From positions 170,699 through 234,698 of the forward strand of contig NZ_JAKCPW010000012.1 in NCBI RefSeq assembly GCF_021440085.1: 64,000 nt of DNA, given 5' to 3'. This DNA is from Dyadobacter sp. CY261 (GTDB lineage Bacteria > Bacteroidota > Bacteroidia > Cytophagales > Spirosomataceae). Of the stretch, positions 40,612 to 49,429 are shown one piece after another (position 1 is the first letter of the stretch; each line of letters starts with the position of its first letter). The notes under the pieces are model-generated. The model was not told where the DNA came from. It ran no database searches and saw only the letters and a list, made by a program, of their open reading frames with translations. Made by a program: the position numbers and the translations under genes.

Positions 40612-41094
40612 ATGCCGGCAGGGAGACCAAACAAGCCAACCGCGTTAAAAAAGCTGGAAGGCACATTTCGGAAGGATAGGGCAGTGATTAACGAGATCAT
40701 GCCAGCTAATTTGGAGTATATTCCATCCCCTCCAAAATTCCTCGATAAGGATGCAAAAAAGGAATGGAAAAGTGTATGTCAGGAACTGATTGATTTGCAG
40801 ATGTTGCACAGGGTTGACCTGGCTTTGTTGGCTGCCTATTGTTCTGAAATATCCAATTACATCAACGCGGTTCGAAAGCTTCGGGAAACCGGGGAAGTGC
40901 TAACCATTACCCGCGATGACGGATCTGCGTATTCAATGCCGTCGCCCTGGAATGCAATTAAAAACACATATCTAAAAAATGCACGAGAGATAGCATCACA
41001 GTTCGGATTTACACCCTCAGCCCGAACTAAAATTAACGGAAGCAAGAAAGGCGAGGAGGACCCTTTCGACACAATGCTGAATCTTGACCGATGA
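40612..41094 (+). CDS. Terminase small subunit, P27 family
   Basis: 160 aa. GRPNKPTALKKLEGTFRKDR is the P27-type start, and FLDKDAKKEWKSVCQELIDL, LALLAAYCSEISNYINAVRK and SPWNAIKNTYLKNAREIASQ are its conserved helical blocks; the FGFTPSARTKI tail is also typical. TerS recognises the packaging site and loads TerL. It overlaps TerL by ATGA. Confidence 0.92.
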   Translation: MPAGRPNKPTALKKLEGTFRKDRAVINEIMPANLEYIPSPPKFLDKDAKKEWKSVCQELIDLQMLHRVDLALLAAYCSEISNYINAVRKLRETGEVLTITRDDGSAYSMPSPWNAIKNTYLKNAREIASQFGFTPSARTKINGSKKGEEDPFDTMLNLDR

Positions 41095-42827
41095 ACAAAC
41101 TTGAAACAGCCCTGCAATACGCGGAGGATGTTCGAGATGGAAAGATTCTTGTCAATAAATACATCAAGCTTGCTATTGAGCGCCACTTCCGTGATTTAGA
41201 AAATGCGGAAGTAAAAGGCTGGTACTTTTCAGACAAGTCCGCTCAAAAAGCACTCATGTTCTTTGATTTTCTTGTCCTCACCAAAGGGGTAACGAAGGCG
41301 AACGTTCCGAAGGAACAGATCAATCCTGACGGGTCAATCCGATTTCAGCTCGCGCCTTGGCAAGCATTCATGATTGCATCCATATTCGGATGGAAGAAGA
41401 TTGTCAATAATAAGCGCCGTTTTACCGAAGCATATATAGAAATTCCTAAGAAAAATGGGAAAAGTACAATTGCGTCTGGAATAGCAAACCTAATGCTGAT
41501 TGCAGATAGGGAAGCTGGGCCAGAGGTTTATTTCGGAGCTTACACCAGGGATCAGGCCGGCATTTGTTTTGATGAGGCTGTCGCCCAAATCAAAGACAGC
41601 CGGGCGCTCAAAAGCAGGGTGACGATACTTAAAAATACGGTCACCGTCGCTAGTACCCGCGCAAAAATGATGGCTGTATCTCACGATGCAGACAACACCG
41701 AGGGCAAGAACGGGCACTGCACGATCATTGATGAGTACCACGTGCATAAGTCCGACAAGGTTAAAGATTCCTTATCGACAGGTCAATCCGCCCGCGAGCA
41801 GCCCTTGCAGTTCGTGATCACCACGGCCGGGTACAACCTGCAAGGACCATGTTATAGGCATAGAGGTATCTGCATCGACATGCTTGAAAATAAGCACGAT
41901 CTGGATCACCTGTTCTGTCTGATTTATGGCATCGATGAGGACGATGATTGGAGGGATGAGCGCAATTGGGTAAAAGCCAACCCGACAATTGGGGTTACGA
42001 CCAAAATTGAAAAACTCCGGGAAGAATTCGCTATGGCGCTTCGGTCCGGATCTAAGGAGGTTGATTTTAAGACCAAGCGTTTAAACCTATGGGTTGCCGC
42101 GGAATCCACTTGGATACCGAACGATACATGGATGAAAGGTGCTGATCCTAAGTTTGTGCCTCCTCGCGGCTCGGTATGTTATGGCGGGATAGATTTGGGT
42201 CGAACAAATGACGTATCATCTTTTGCGTTGTATTTCCCGGCTTTCAATTATTTGGTAGTCAAACATTATGTAGCCTCGGAAGCTGCGGAATATGCAGAGC
42301 GGGGCGGCATTAGCTATAACGATTGGATACGTGATGGTCATTTGATATCCACGAAAGGCAAAACAACTGATTATGAATTCATTCTCGATGACATTTTTGA
42401 GGCGGCCGATGAATGGACGATTAACTTTATAGGGTTTGACCCGGCCGGAGCCCAGCTTTTCAGGGACCGTTTATCAGACGCGATGGGAACCATTTATGCC
42501 CCAGAGAAAGGTGATGATGGTAAAATAAAATGGAATCATCATGATAAAGTCCAGGCTTTCAAGCAAGGACACCAGTCATTTGGGCCGCCCACGGCGCTGC
42601 TCGAAGAGTTGGCCATAAAGGAAGCAATTAAACATGACGGCAACCCAGTTACCGCTTGGATGCTCGGTAATGTTGTGGTGGTTGCAGACCATGCCGGCAA
42701 TATCCGGCCGACAAAGTCAAAATCAAAGGACAAAATAGATGGCATCGTGGCTAGCATTATGGCGCTGGGGATGATGGCTAAATGGCATCATATGTTAACA
42801 TCGAAGAAAAAAATCGCTGTATGGTAG
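41091..42827 (+). CDS. Terminase large subunit (Terminase_1 type)
   Basis: 578 aa. The ATPase domain has PKKNGKST (about residues 119-126) as Walker A and CTIIDEYHVHK (about 210-220) as Walker B with the catalytic glutamate. The nuclease domain has GGIDLGRTNDVSSFALYF and NFIGFDPAGAQ, the acidic RNase-H-fold residues, and the end KDKIDGIVASIMALG is typical. It pumps DNA into the prohead and cuts it. Full length, intact, coupled to TerS. Confidence 0.95.
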   Translation: MNKLETALQYAEDVRDGKILVNKYIKLAIERHFRDLENAEVKGWYFSDKSAQKALMFFDFLVLTKGVTKANVPKEQINPDGSIRFQLAPWQAFMIASIFGWKKIVNNKRRFTEAYIEIPKKNGKSTIASGIANLMLIADREAGPEVYFGAYTRDQAGICFDEAVAQIKDSRALKSRVTILKNTVTVASTRAKMMAVSHDADNTEGKNGHCTIIDEYHVHKSDKVKDSLSTGQSAREQPLQFVITTAGYNLQGPCYRHRGICIDMLENKHDLDHLFCLIYGIDEDDDWRDERNWVKANPTIGVTTKIEKLREEFAMALRSGSKEVDFKTKRLNLWVAAESTWIPNDTWMKGADPKFVPPRGSVCYGGIDLGRTNDVSSFALYFPAFNYLVVKHYVASEAAEYAERGGISYNDWIRDGHLISTKGKTTDYEFILDDIFEAADEWTINFIGFDPAGAQLFRDRLSDAMGTIYAPEKGDDGKIKWNHHDKVQAFKQGHQSFGPPTALLEELAIKEAIKHDGNPVTAWMLGNVVVVADHAGNIRPTKSKSKDKIDGIVASIMALGMMAKWHHMLTSKKKIAVW

Positions 42828-43021
42828 TCTCAAATGAAGACTTGACTTTAACTCGGGAAGGCTTCATCAAGTTATTTTATAACTTAAAAAAGCAAGGTTT
42901 TTCTTCTAAAAAAGCATTTGTAAAAATAGATGAGATGTGTCGAGAGCAAGGTTTCAAACCGAGGTTTTCTTCATTTGAATCATTTAAAGACTCATTTTAT
43001 AGTTCGATGGTAAAAAAGTAA
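42821..43021 (+). CDS. Hypothetical phage protein
   Basis: 66 aa from ATG 42821, which overlaps the TerL stop; an upstream ATG at 42782 would add 13 residues inside TerL. Mostly helical and basic (LTREGFIKLFYNLKKQGFSS, KKAFVKIDEMCREQGF, then SFESFKDSFYSSMVKK). No family recognised. Its stop codon lies inside an intrinsic terminator. Confidence 0.6.
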   Translation: MVVSNEDLTLTREGFIKLFYNLKKQGFSSKKAFVKIDEMCREQGFKPRFSSFESFKDSFYSSMVKK

Positions 43022-43040
43022 GGAATCCTTACCGTTTTTT
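43018..43040 (+). terminator. Intrinsic terminator between packaging and head genes
   Basis: GTAAGG-AAT-CCTTAC followed by CGTTTTTT: a short perfect stem and a T-run, overlapping the stop of the preceding gene. Confidence 0.65.
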
Positions 43041-43079
43041 AATTTTTCTATACTCTAATTTGTATCAAATCATATCGTT

Positions 43080-44396
43080 TTGGGAAATCTTCTGATAGAC
43101 TGGTATAACAGGATTGTCGGGCGATCATCAGACTCAGAATCGCGGAATCAATCTGGCGGATCTGCCAGTTTGAAGGATGACGCAGCCTTGGCAAGACTAC
43201 TCGGTTTCGACCGAATTTATGCGCGGGCTAACAGTCGTACCGCGATGGGGATTTCTACGTTCTTTGGATGTGTGAGATTGATTGTCAACTTGACGTCATC
43301 GACGCCGATAGGGGTTTTTAAATATCTGGCTGGCGGCGGTAGTGAACCAAGGCCTGACCACCAACTAGATTATCTGTTATCTGTCCGGCCTAATCCGCAA
43401 ATGGCCCCGATAATTGCGATTGCGACCATGGTTATCAATTTTAAGGTACATGGTGCTGCAATTGCGAAGATTGTTCGGGACAATAATAGAAGGCCAATCG
43501 GGATTTTCCCGATCCCGACTCAATGTGTGAATTTCATAGAAGATCCCAACACCGGGGTTTACTTCTTTCAAATCACCATTAATGGAACGAATGAGGTTTT
43601 ATCCGAAGATGATATAATTTACTTAAAAGACCTGAGTTTTGATGGTCGTATAGGGACATCCGTTATTGACTGGCAGGCGGCAGTAATTAAGCTTGATGCA
43701 TTGACACATAAGTTCGCTGAAAACTACTACGAAAAGGGTACGTTCATTGGCGGATTTCTTGAAACACCACTGGATGCTGACGATGAGGATGCCGCAAAGG
43801 AATACAAAAAGCGAGTTATTGAGTCGGTAAGTGGGAAAGATGGCGGTTTAGGTCTCGCAATTCTCGGGCCTGGCATCAAATGGCATCCGGTTTCGCGTAC
43901 TCCGCTTGAATCTCAGTTGGTTGAGATATTCAATAAGTCGGACAAAGATATTGCCAAAATGTTTGGCGTGCCGCTTTCGCTTATTGGCGACACTGAAAAG
44001 CAGACGTCTTGGGGGACCGGTGTTGAGCAAATGTTTATCGGGCTTACAAGGACAGTGATCATGCCGATTGCGATTCAATTTGAGCAAGAGGTTAGGTATA
44101 AATGCTTCCGGACTGATGAAATTAAGGCGGGGTATTACATCAAATTCAATTTCAATGGCCTCTTGCGAGGTGATTCAACGCAGTTTAGCAATTTCGTCCG
44201 CGCTATGGTTAATTCTGGGCTTTATAGCATTGATGAAGTCAGGGCTTTGCAAGAAATGCCCCCACTCCCAGACGGTTTAGGTGCCCGAAATATGGTGCAA
44301 GGAGCGATGGTGCCGCTGGAACTGCTGGAATACTTTATAACGTCAAAAAATAAGCAAAATATCAGTGGAAAAACGGATAATTCCGCAAGCCAATAG
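43080..44396 (+). CDS. Portal protein, HK97 family
   Basis: 438 aa. LLIDWYNRIVG opens the gene (TTG start; no earlier ATG), AMGISTFFGCVRLIVNLTSS and the RPNPQMAPIIAIATMVINFK block, LKDLSFDGRIGTSVIDWQAA, and FGVPLSLIGDTEKQTSWGTG are portal signatures. Twelve copies form the DNA channel at one capsid vertex. It precedes the protease with an overlap of 32 bp. Confidence 0.93.
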   Translation: MGNLLIDWYNRIVGRSSDSESRNQSGGSASLKDDAALARLLGFDRIYARANSRTAMGISTFFGCVRLIVNLTSSTPIGVFKYLAGGGSEPRPDHQLDYLLSVRPNPQMAPIIAIATMVINFKVHGAAIAKIVRDNNRRPIGIFPIPTQCVNFIEDPNTGVYFFQITINGTNEVLSEDDIIYLKDLSFDGRIGTSVIDWQAAVIKLDALTHKFAENYYEKGTFIGGFLETPLDADDEDAAKEYKKRVIESVSGKDGGLGLAILGPGIKWHPVSRTPLESQLVEIFNKSDKDIAKMFGVPLSLIGDTEKQTSWGTGVEQMFIGLTRTVIMPIAIQFEQEVRYKCFRTDEIKAGYYIKFNFNGLLRGDSTQFSNFVRAMVNSGLYSIDEVRALQEMPPLPDGLGARNMVQGAMVPLELLEYFITSKNKQNISGKTDNSASQ

Positions 44397-44967
44397 CGAA
44401 GTCCGTGCAGTGACGGGCGAAGATGGCATCGATCACATCGTTGGAAACGGCGTTGTGTTTGAACAGAGATCACACCTTCTCGGAGGTTGGTTTTACGAGG
44501 AGATTGTCAGTGGTGCAGCTGATTCAGCGAATACCGACTTGCTCGTTTCTTGCTTTAACCATGATTTGAATTACGTTTTGGGGAATCTCGAAAATAGAAC
44601 TATGTCAATCGATATCACTCCGACGCATATTCGGTACGATAACATCGCCCCAACCACGACAATTATCCGAGAACTGGTCGGGGAGCCGATTAAACGAGGG
44701 GATATCAGAGGTAGTTCTTTTTGGTTCGATGTTGCCGATAATGGTAGTGAGTGGATCGAGTTGCCGGATGGATATTGGCTCCGAAGAGTTCACGTCATTG
44801 ATACAATCTATGAGATGGGTCCGGTCACAATGGCGGCCTACCCGCAAACGACCACCGATATAGCCAAACGATCATTTGATCAGTTTGAGCAGGCCCGCAA
44901 GGCAGCAGTAACCCGCAGTCTCCGACAGCTGGCAGACATGAAAATGCGGCTTTTGAGGCTGAAATAA
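44365..44967 (+). CDS. HK97-family prohead protease
   Basis: 200 aa, GTG start inside the end of the portal gene. VTGEDGIDHIVGNGVVFEQR begins the fold; the likely catalytic histidine is in LLVSCFNHDLNYVLG and the serine in DIRGSSFWFDVADNG. IDTIYEMGPVTMAAYPQTTT is the usual closing block. It processes the capsid scaffold during maturation. Confidence 0.9.
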   Translation: MEKRIIPQANSEVRAVTGEDGIDHIVGNGVVFEQRSHLLGGWFYEEIVSGAADSANTDLLVSCFNHDLNYVLGNLENRTMSIDITPTHIRYDNIAPTTTIIRELVGEPIKRGDIRGSSFWFDVADNGSEWIELPDGYWLRRVHVIDTIYEMGPVTMAAYPQTTTDIAKRSFDQFEQARKAAVTRSLRQLADMKMRLLRLK

Positions 44968-45008
44968 TAAAGAATTTTCATCAACAAATAAAAACCAAAA
45001 TCAGTATC

Positions 45009-46400
45009 ATGGGAAAGTCCGTAAAGGAACTACGTGATCTGTATGCTGCGAAAATGGAAGCGGCGGAAACTGCTTCCAGGGTCGGAGATTCAGAAAAACG
45101 CGATTTGACCGCAGAAGAGTTTACAGCTTTCGAAAAATTGGAAGAAGAGGCTCAGGATATCAAGCGTCAGCTTGACCAAGCTGAAAAATTGGAAAAATTT
45201 CAGCAACAACGCGCCGCTGGCAATGCCGCAGCAGGTGGAGGAGTTCCGGGAAACAAGGCATCATCTGACGGCGATCAGAGAGATTTATCGAAATTCAGCA
45301 TTGCTCGCTTGGTGCAACGGAAAATCGAGGGTTTGTCACTCGATGGTATCGAGGATGAGGTCGTAAAGGAGGGTTTTGCAGAGGCCGCTAGAAGGGGTAT
45401 TATGCCTGCTGGTAACGTTGTGATCCCTTATGAGTTGTTTGCGATGAATAAGGAGGGGCGTGACATGATCCAGGCCGGGTTGATGGCTAAACGTGATTTG
45501 ACCGCTACTGGCGGCACGAATGGGGATCAAGGAGGTATCACTGTGAGCACTCAGGTAGGTCGTTTGCTGAACGCACTGTTCAATAAAGTAGTGCTTCGCC
45601 AAATGGGTGCAACCTTTCTTCCGAACTTGTCTGGCAACCTGGATATCCCTCGTTTGGTAAAAGGGACTTCTCCTACTTACAAAACAGAGACAGGAGCTGC
45701 CGACGAAACAAGCCCAACTTTGACCAAAGCTTCCTTGGTGCCTCACCGGCTGCCAACCTTTATTGAGGTTACCAGCCAATTGCTGCGCCAATCGCAGGAA
45801 AACTTGGAGCAAATCCTTATGAGCTACTTGATTGATGAGTTATCGTCCATCTTTGACCGCATGGGTATCCAAGGTTCTGGATCAGCCAACCAACCAACGG
45901 GAATTTTGAACACCGTAGGCATTGGGGCAGTTTTTGCCGGAGGTGCTGCTTCTAATGCCACAAATGCCAATGGTGCCGCGCCTGTTTGGGCTGATTTCCC
46001 TAATCTTTACCGGGAAATCGCGGTAGATAATGCCGATGTCGACAGCATGGGGTACCTGGTTAACCCACTGATGGTTGCCAAGTTGCAAACCACAGAGAAA
46101 GCGTCTAACACTGCGGTGTTTATTATGCCAGAAGGAGCGAAAACCATTAATGGCATGAAAGCGGGCGTTACCAACAACGTTCCATCGAACTTAACAAAAG
46201 GTACATCTACTGACTGCTCTGCGGCAATCTTCGGAAACTTCCGCGATTTGTGGATGGGTACATGGGGTGGTATTGATCTTATGATCAACCCATATTCTCG
46301 TGACACTGAGGGTATCGTTCGTATCAATGCTGCCATGTTTGGTGACTGCGCTGTTGTTCGTCCCGAGTCATTCTCGGCTGGCAAAGACTTCAAAGTGTAA
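45009..46400 (+). CDS. Major capsid protein, HK97 fold
   Basis: 463 aa. Residues 1-80 are a charged coiled coil (KELRDLYAAKMEAAETASRV, EEAQDIKRQLDQAEKLEKF), the delta scaffold domain removed by the protease. The HK97 fold follows: GGITVSTQVGRLLNALFNKV, VPHRLPTFIEVTSQLLRQSQ, DELSSIFDRMGIQGSGSANQ, PTGILNTVG and WMGTWGGIDLMINPYSRD. A leader motif lies 19 bp before the start, and a terminator follows. Confidence 0.95.
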   Translation: MGKSVKELRDLYAAKMEAAETASRVGDSEKRDLTAEEFTAFEKLEEEAQDIKRQLDQAEKLEKFQQQRAAGNAAAGGGVPGNKASSDGDQRDLSKFSIARLVQRKIEGLSLDGIEDEVVKEGFAEAARRGIMPAGNVVIPYELFAMNKEGRDMIQAGLMAKRDLTATGGTNGDQGGITVSTQVGRLLNALFNKVVLRQMGATFLPNLSGNLDIPRLVKGTSPTYKTETGAADETSPTLTKASLVPHRLPTFIEVTSQLLRQSQENLEQILMSYLIDELSSIFDRMGIQGSGSANQPTGILNTVGIGAVFAGGAASNATNANGAAPVWADFPNLYREIAVDNADVDSMGYLVNPLMVAKLQTTEKASNTAVFIMPEGAKTINGMKAGVTNNVPSNLTKGTSTDCSAAIFGNFRDLWMGTWGGIDLMINPYSRDTEGIVRINAAMFGDCAVVRPESFSAGKDFKV

Positions 46401-46405
46401 TAATT

Positions 46406-46438
46406 GGTAGAGGGTCACAAAGCCCTTTACCTCTTTTT
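46406..46438 (+). terminator. Hairpin and T-run after the capsid gene
   Basis: GGTAGAGGG and CCCTTTACC pair across an 8-nt loop, followed by TCTTTTT. Partial termination here would make capsid mRNA more abundant than the connector genes. Confidence 0.7.
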
Positions 46439-46459
46439 CAAACCAACAATCGAAAAGCA

Positions 46460-46723
46460 ATGAAGAAGATCACATTTTTGAAACCACATCACCTTTTTTC
46501 TTACTTCCCCGGCGATACGGTTTCGATAGAAACAAAGCAGGCAGAAGCCTTGATAGCGACCGGCTATGCGGCCTCTGCGAAAGATGTTGAGGTAGTGGAT
46601 CCGGTTGAGGAACAGAAGGAGGTGGTTGATGAAACCCTGAAAGCCGAATTGGTAGATCATAAGGAAGACGAACTCGCCAAAAAGGAAGCTGAAAAACAAG
46701 TGGTCACCAAGGCAGGCAAGTAA
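46460..46723 (+). CDS. Hypothetical head-region protein
   Basis: 87 aa. A compact beta start (KKITFLKPHHLFSYFPGDTV, then SIETKQAEALIATGYA) is followed by an acidic, lysine/glutamate-rich tail with coiled-coil character. Small proteins like this between capsid and connector genes are often capsid decoration or assembly factors. I do not recognise a named family. Confidence 0.65.
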   Translation: MKKITFLKPHHLFSYFPGDTVSIETKQAEALIATGYAASAKDVEVVDPVEEQKEVVDETLKAELVDHKEDELAKKEAEKQVVTKAGK

Positions 46724-46729
46724 TTTCCA

Positions 46730-47287
46730 ATGAGCCAAAAGACTTATCCATTTCTGACTACCAAGTATCAAGCCAGCCCTATATCTGTTGAACAGGTCAA
46801 GGGTTGGCTTCGATTGGATATTTCAGATTTTACGGATGAGGATTCTAAAATTCAAAGTTTGACCTTGGCTGCGATAGATTACGTCGAAACCAGGTGCAAC
46901 ATCTCGCTTGGCGTTTCCGATTATCAATGGAATGTGTCATGCTTGCCAACTGAATTCATTGATAAATTCCATGTGGTTTCGATAACGAAGGTTGAAGGCG
47001 TACAGGATGGTATTTTTACGGAAATACCATCAATGTATTACACCCTGACCCGATTAAGCGAAAGGCGTTATGGAGTAACTTGGAGCTCTGGTTTTTATTC
47101 AGACGCGAGCGCATTCAAAATCACTTTTAAAGCTGGTTTTGAAGAGGACAAAATCCCGCCGAGATTGATCCAAGCTATTAGGGCATTGATTGCGGAGTGG
47201 TACGACGATCCAGGCGATTACGTCAGTGAAAAAAGGACTTTGGTCGATAAATTGATCAGCACTTACCGGATTCCATATGCGGGATAG
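46730..47287 (+). CDS. Head-tail connector protein, gp6-like
   Basis: 185 aa. PISVEQVKGWLRLDISDFTD and DSKIQSLTLAAIDYVETRCN form the helical N-terminus of gp6-type connectors, and RLIQAIRALIAEWYDDPGDY the conserved C-terminal helix. It forms a ring below the portal. It overlaps the next gene by 11 bp. Confidence 0.87.
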   Translation: MSQKTYPFLTTKYQASPISVEQVKGWLRLDISDFTDEDSKIQSLTLAAIDYVETRCNISLGVSDYQWNVSCLPTEFIDKFHVVSITKVEGVQDGIFTEIPSMYYTLTRLSERRYGVTWSSGFYSDASAFKITFKAGFEEDKIPPRLIQAIRALIAEWYDDPGDYVSEKRTLVDKLISTYRIPYAG

Positions 47288-47639
47288 ACGAGACAGAAGG
47301 AGAGGAATTGGGATCTATGATCGCAGAATCCAGATTTTGGAGCCGGTTTCCGAAGCTAACGATTACAACGAGGACCAATTGTCTTTTGAGGTAAAGTATG
47401 GCAGCTTCCCAGCGGGGAAACTCGATAGCGTCTCTGAGGTAAATGAAGCCATGGAAGGTCAGGTAATTCAGTCGGCAGCACGGGTAGATTGGCAATTGCG
47501 TTTTGTTCCGGACATCGGCATAAAGACATCTTGGAAGATTAAGGATCTGTTTTCCGGTCTTACCTATCAAGTGATTGCGCCAATTCAGGAGATTGGACGA
47601 CGTGAGGCATGGTTGGTTAAAACTCAGATCGTGGAATGA
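47277..47639 (+). CDS. Head closure (stopper) protein
   Basis: 120 aa. GIGIYDRRIQILEPVSEAND starts the fold shared with SPP1 gp16; DWQLRFVPDIGIKTSWKIKD and SGLTYQVIAPIQEIGRREAW are the conserved beta segments. It closes the connector until DNA ejection. It is read in a tight overlapping series with its neighbours. Confidence 0.85.
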   Translation: MRDRRDRRRGIGIYDRRIQILEPVSEANDYNEDQLSFEVKYGSFPAGKLDSVSEVNEAMEGQVIQSAARVDWQLRFVPDIGIKTSWKIKDLFSGLTYQVIAPIQEIGRREAWLVKTQIVE

Positions 47640-48097
47640 GCGTCAAGGTAGATTTGTCGGAGCTTGAAAAGCTTGCACGTGGACTTGCAACATACTGGTC
47701 TATTTTGCCAAAATCTGTCTCGAATACAGCATTGAGAACTGCGGCTCGTCCGATGTTAAAATCTGCACAGCGTCTGGTTCCGGTTGGTGACCGGTTGAAG
47801 AGTAAGCGCGCCGGAGCAACCAAACGGGGCTTGCGGATAAAAATTGTCCAGCCAGCTACCGACGAAAATTCGAGGGTGTTGGTTGGGGTGTCAAAAAATA
47901 AAGGAGAGGCCGGTCGCAGAACAAATCTTATAACGAGAGGTTTCACTGATCGAGGAGGAAGGTTTCATAGAGCGAGAGACTTTTTGAAGGACGCCTACGA
48001 CTATACAATAGAGATCGTTCGGGACAACTATGGCCGCGAAGTCCTGGTATCGTTCAAAAAGTGGGCATTGAAAAATCTACCAAGAGGTAAATTTTAA
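47636..48097 (+). CDS. HK97 gp10-family neck/tail protein
   Basis: 153 aa. LSELEKLARGLATYWSILPK, NTALRTAARPMLKSAQRLVP and GKTKRGLRI-like ATKRGLRIKIVQPATDENS fit the HK97 gp10 family. The C-terminal FLKDAYDYTIEIVRDNYGRE is a helix typical of the group. Located between stopper and tail terminator, as expected. ATGA overlap upstream. Confidence 0.8.
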   Translation: MSVKVDLSELEKLARGLATYWSILPKSVSNTALRTAARPMLKSAQRLVPVGDRLKSKRAGATKRGLRIKIVQPATDENSRVLVGVSKNKGEAGRRTNLITRGFTDRGGRFHRARDFLKDAYDYTIEIVRDNYGREVLVSFKKWALKNLPRGKF

Positions 48098-48483
48098 TGA
48101 TAACGAGAGCATTCATTCAGAAACTCCTTGCGACGTCCTACGTAACGGCCCTGGTAGGAACGCGTGTATACCCAAACGTAATCAAGGAGGATGCTAAGCT
48201 TCCGGCGGTGTATGTGTTTGCTGACGGCATGGAGGATGAAGCATGTTACGACCCTCAATCCACTAAAAATGGATCGGTCGAAATTGGTGTTTTAGCGAAT
48301 TCATATCAGGAAGTTTCGAACGCCATGGCGGCTATTAGATTGGCTCTCGACAAATTTCAAGGCGTCGTTTCAAATGTCGGAATTGTCATTATGAGCGGTC
48401 GGGAGGTGACGGATGGCTATGACGAAAAGCTTAAAGCGCACATCAAGGTAGTAGAATACTCGGCGATGGCCGAACAGAGATAA
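48097..48483 (+). CDS. DUF3168 tail-completion/terminator protein
   Basis: 128 aa. TRAFIQKLLATSYVTALVGT, RVYPNVIKEDAKLPAVYVFA and the following beta-alpha segments (GSVEIGVLANSYQEVSNAMA, AIRLALDKFQGV) are DUF3168. These proteins cap the tail tube and join it to the head. One-base overlap with the upstream gene; a leader motif follows. Confidence 0.85.
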   Translation: MITRAFIQKLLATSYVTALVGTRVYPNVIKEDAKLPAVYVFADGMEDEACYDPQSTKNGSVEIGVLANSYQEVSNAMAAIRLALDKFQGVVSNVGIVIMSGREVTDGYDEKLKAHIKVVEYSAMAEQR

Positions 48484-48487
48484 AATT

Positions 48488-48499
48488 TCATCAACAAAC
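48488..48499 (+). repeat. Leader motif TCATCAACAAAC
   Basis: Exact copy, 11 bp before the tail tube ATG. Confidence 0.6.
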
Positions 48500-48510
48500 T
48501 ATTTTAAATC

Positions 48511-48960
48511 ATGCCAGCAAGAACCGTATCCACCGTGAGGGGAAATGAAACCACTCTCGCGGTAGACAAAGCAGACAACGATACGTTTGTTGTCATCAAG
48601 TGCGCCACGGACATCAATATGACCAGTGAATTGGAAAAACTGGAAGCAAACTGTTACGGAGGCAATGAAATCCTAGTTTCGGGTAATGATCCCATCCCGG
48701 CGTTTACCATTAATGGTATCGTGAAGGAGTATCCGACAGATGAGGAAGCTACTAACGTCTCAGGCAATGATTTAGAGGACTGGCATTACTCGAAGGTTGC
48801 AAAAGAGTTTAAATATGCTCGTGGAATGACCGGAGACCGTGTAAGAACCTTTCTTGGGTTTGTATCGGCTTACGGGGAAGCTGGTACCGCAAATGGTTTA
48901 CAAACATATAGTGCGACCATATCGGCTATGAAAAAGCCTACATTCACCACGGCGACTTAA
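48511..48960 (+). CDS. Major tail (tube) protein
   Basis: 149 aa. ARTVSTVRGNETTLAVDKAD, FVVIKCATDINMTSELEKLE and FTINGIVKEYPTDEEATNVS are beta-rich; TFLGFVSAYGEAGTANGLQT and a final strand close it. Size, fold pattern and place between the tail terminator and the chaperone gene identify it as the tube subunit. No added Ig domain is present. A perfect hairpin follows. Confidence 0.82.
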   Translation: MPARTVSTVRGNETTLAVDKADNDTFVVIKCATDINMTSELEKLEANCYGGNEILVSGNDPIPAFTINGIVKEYPTDEEATNVSGNDLEDWHYSKVAKEFKYARGMTGDRVRTFLGFVSAYGEAGTANGLQTYSATISAMKKPTFTTAT

Positions 48961-48984
48961 TCATTTCATTTTCATCAACAAGCT

Positions 48985-49010
48985 ATTGGGACTGGTTATC
49001 CAGTCCCAAT
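48985..49010 (+). promoter_or_regulatory. Perfect 11-bp hairpin between tail tube and chaperone
   Basis: ATTGGGACTGG-TTAT-CCAGTCCCAAT, 24 bp after the tube stop and 14 bp before the chaperone ATG. No T-run follows. It may attenuate readthrough or stabilise the tube mRNA end, setting tube/chaperone ratio. Confidence 0.6.
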
Positions 49011-49024
49011 CAAACTAAATCGTT

Positions 49025-49429
49025 ATGTCGAAAAATAAAGCTACCTCCGAACCTGAGAAGGTTCCTGTTATTCGCGCGGAGACTAAATTTAATATCCTTC
49101 TTGGCGAAAACACCTACCTGGTTGAATTTGGGACAAATTCTTTCATACGCATTAAAGAGTGCAGGCCCGAATTGCCCACTGCATTCGACGTCATGGATGA
49201 AATGCTTCCTTATGAGGCAATTCCATTCCTTTTAGATTGCGCAATAAGTCCCAAAAACAAGGATTGGACCAGCTACGAGCAGTTTTTGGGGTTGTATGAT
49301 GAGTGCGAAGATGTCGAGGCGCTTGCAAAAGTTCTTCCTGGTTATTTGAGCGCGATCGGGGTAGTATCAAAAAAGCTTCAACCCGCACTCGCGGCACTCG
49401 CGGCGCTTCAAGAAAAAAGCGCAAAATAA
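49025..49429 (+). CDS. Tail assembly chaperone (gpG-like)
   Basis: 134 aa. VPVIRAETKFNILLGENTYL and YEAIPFLLDCAISPKNKDWT suit a small tail chaperone placed just before the tape measure. The end LAALAALQEKSAK lies on A-rich sequence where the -1 frame stays open for over 100 codons more, the classic G/GT arrangement. It should coat the tape measure during tail assembly. Confidence 0.75.
   Translation: MSKNKATSEPEKVPVIRAETKFNILLGENTYLVEFGTNSFIRIKECRPELPTAFDVMDEMLPYEAIPFLLDCAISPKNKDWTSYEQFLGLYDECEDVEALAKVLPGYLSAIGVVSKKLQPALAALAALQEKSAK

Noticed and set aside
42782..42820. Longer N-terminus for the small gene after TerL
   Set aside because: It would be read within the TerL coding sequence; the ATG at 42821 gives the usual stop/start overlap.
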